DNA of 6,153 nt, taken from NCBI GenBank assembly GCA_027364695.1, contig DAHXOV010000129.1:1-6153 (forward strand), read 5' to 3'. This DNA comes from a bacterium. GTDB lineage: Bacteria; Bacteroidota; Bacteroidia; B-17B0; Aurantibacillaceae. This document shows, piece by piece, positions 5,456-6,153 of the stretch (the first letter of the stretch is position 1; each line of letters starts with the position of its first letter). The position numbers and the translations under genes were made by a program. Under the pieces are notes generated by a model. The model had not been told where the DNA came from. It was given only the letters and a program-made list of their open reading frames with translations, and searched no databases.

Positions 5456-6153
5456 CTAAAAGTCAATTTCTTTCTTTGTTTCCTCTTTTAATCCGTCAAT
5501 TAATTTAACAAAGCCATATTGATTATCAGATTTAGTAAATATTTTTGAAATAAAATCTTGCCCATTACATTGGATATAAACAAATGATTCAGTTGAAATT
5601 TGCATTACATTGAATTCTGGTATATCTGAATAGAAATTATTTTTTTGTATATATTTAAATAAATTAACCAGACGTGTTGCAGATTCTTTTTTCAGGACGC
5701 TATTAAAACCATATTTATTTTCAAAATCAGAGTCATTAAAATCCAATGGATTTGGGTTAACGATAATCATCTTTTTGTCTTGTTCAGGATTCGTCATTAA
5801 TTCATTAAAAAGCAAATTATTAACATGCGGGTCAAAGAAGCTATAGCCGATAATAAAAAAATATCGTTTTTCATGAAGCTTGTCATGAAATATCTTTAGT
5901 AGACTAAAGAACGGATCAATTGTAAATAGCTTTGTGCCATGACCGAATATTAAAAACGGATTCGTCTTTACATCGATTTCCGCTTCATCAATATTTTGGT
6001 TATTCTTCCTTACAGTTCCGTCATTCATTCTTAGCCAGTCAATTGAACCGTGGAATTTATAATAATTAACACGCCCAGCATTGTATGTGTCTTCATCAAC
6101 CACTGTTTTATCAAATCCTACCCATTTTTGGCTAACAAAACCCGTATAAATAC
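5456..6153 (-). CDS. SIR2-like domain protein (partial, N-terminus beyond window)
   Basis: The 231 visible residues are the C-terminal part of a SIR2_2-type protein. Seen directly: YKFHGSIDW at 31-39, whose His34 corresponds to the catalytic His of NAD-cleaving SIR2 domains; IFGHGTKLFTIDPFF in the middle; and FIIGYSFFDPHVNNLLF followed by KKMIIVNPNP, the nucleotide-binding strand-loop blocks of this family. The catalytic Asn would be in the missing upstream part. The remaining 80 or so C-terminal residues are not recognisable. In bacteria such proteins mostly act as antiphage effectors that deplete NAD+, alone or with partners such as HerA, Argonaute or TIR-system proteins; no partner is visible. 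The frame is open to the window edge (IYTGFVSQKWVGFD precedes an internal GTG at 6103), so that GTG is not the start. Neighbouring methylase and antitoxin remnants support a defence island. Confidence 0.75.
   Translation of the reverse strand, partial: IYTGFVSQKWVGFDKTVVDEDTYNAGRVNYYKFHGSIDWLRMNDGTVRKNNQNIDEAEIDVKTNPFLIFGHGTKLFTIDPFFSLLKIFHDKLHEKRYFFIIGYSFFDPHVNNLLFNELMTNPEQDKKMIIVNPNPLDFNDSDFENKYGFNSVLKKESATRLVNLFKYIQKNNFYSDIPEFNVMQISTESFVYIQCNGQDFISKIFTKSDNQYGFVKLIDGLKEETKKEIDF

Noticed and set aside
6101..6103. GTG as the start of the SIR2-like gene
   Set aside because: The frame is open upstream to the window edge with family-like residues, and the SIR2 nucleotide-binding N-terminus must lie further upstream.

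Overview
This window is AT-rich. Every gene I can support is read from the minus strand, so transcription runs from high to low coordinates. A member of Bacteroidota is the likely source. The evidence is weak Shine-Dalgarno signals, A-rich leaders, a TAnnTTTG-like promoter, the style of the CdaA, PurK and short Ppx proteins, and a tiny Cys-tailed membrane protein of a kind common in that phylum. I cannot place it to genus.

The low-coordinate four-fifths (about 1 to 4963) is a compact chromosomal operon in the order purK - small membrane protein - ppk1 - ppx - cdaA. The gaps are 13 nt, 10 nt, a 4-nt ATGA overlap and 9 nt. purK makes N5-CAIR in de novo purine synthesis. ppk1 makes polyphosphate from ATP and ppx degrades it. 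cdaA (3' end cut by the window edge) makes cyclic di-AMP from ATP at the membrane. All four enzymes are tied to adenine nucleotide or phosphate economy, so co-transcription would link purine supply, polyphosphate turnover and a nucleotide second messenger. The 37-residue gene between purK and ppk1 has one membrane helix and a Lys/Cys tail, and is easy to miss because a false N-terminal extension of ppk1 overlaps it.

The high-coordinate fifth (about 5051 to 6153) looks like a decayed defence island. It begins with the 3' part of a SIR2-like protein (5' end outside the window), probably an NAD-consuming effector. Next is a 28-codon scrap matching the extreme C-terminus of N6-adenine methylase/restriction proteins of the Eco57I/TaqI-like type. 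One base after that stop comes a Phd/YefM-like antitoxin, which appears shortened by an in-frame TAG: the next 12 codons restore a family-like ending (KRKLGL). No toxin follows. A second scrap, resembling the segment that normally lies just before that methylase tail, sits further downstream, in the wrong order. The remaining intergenic DNA before purK holds only a plausible purK promoter. I found no tRNA, rRNA, CRISPR array or intact mobile element, and no gene on the plus strand.
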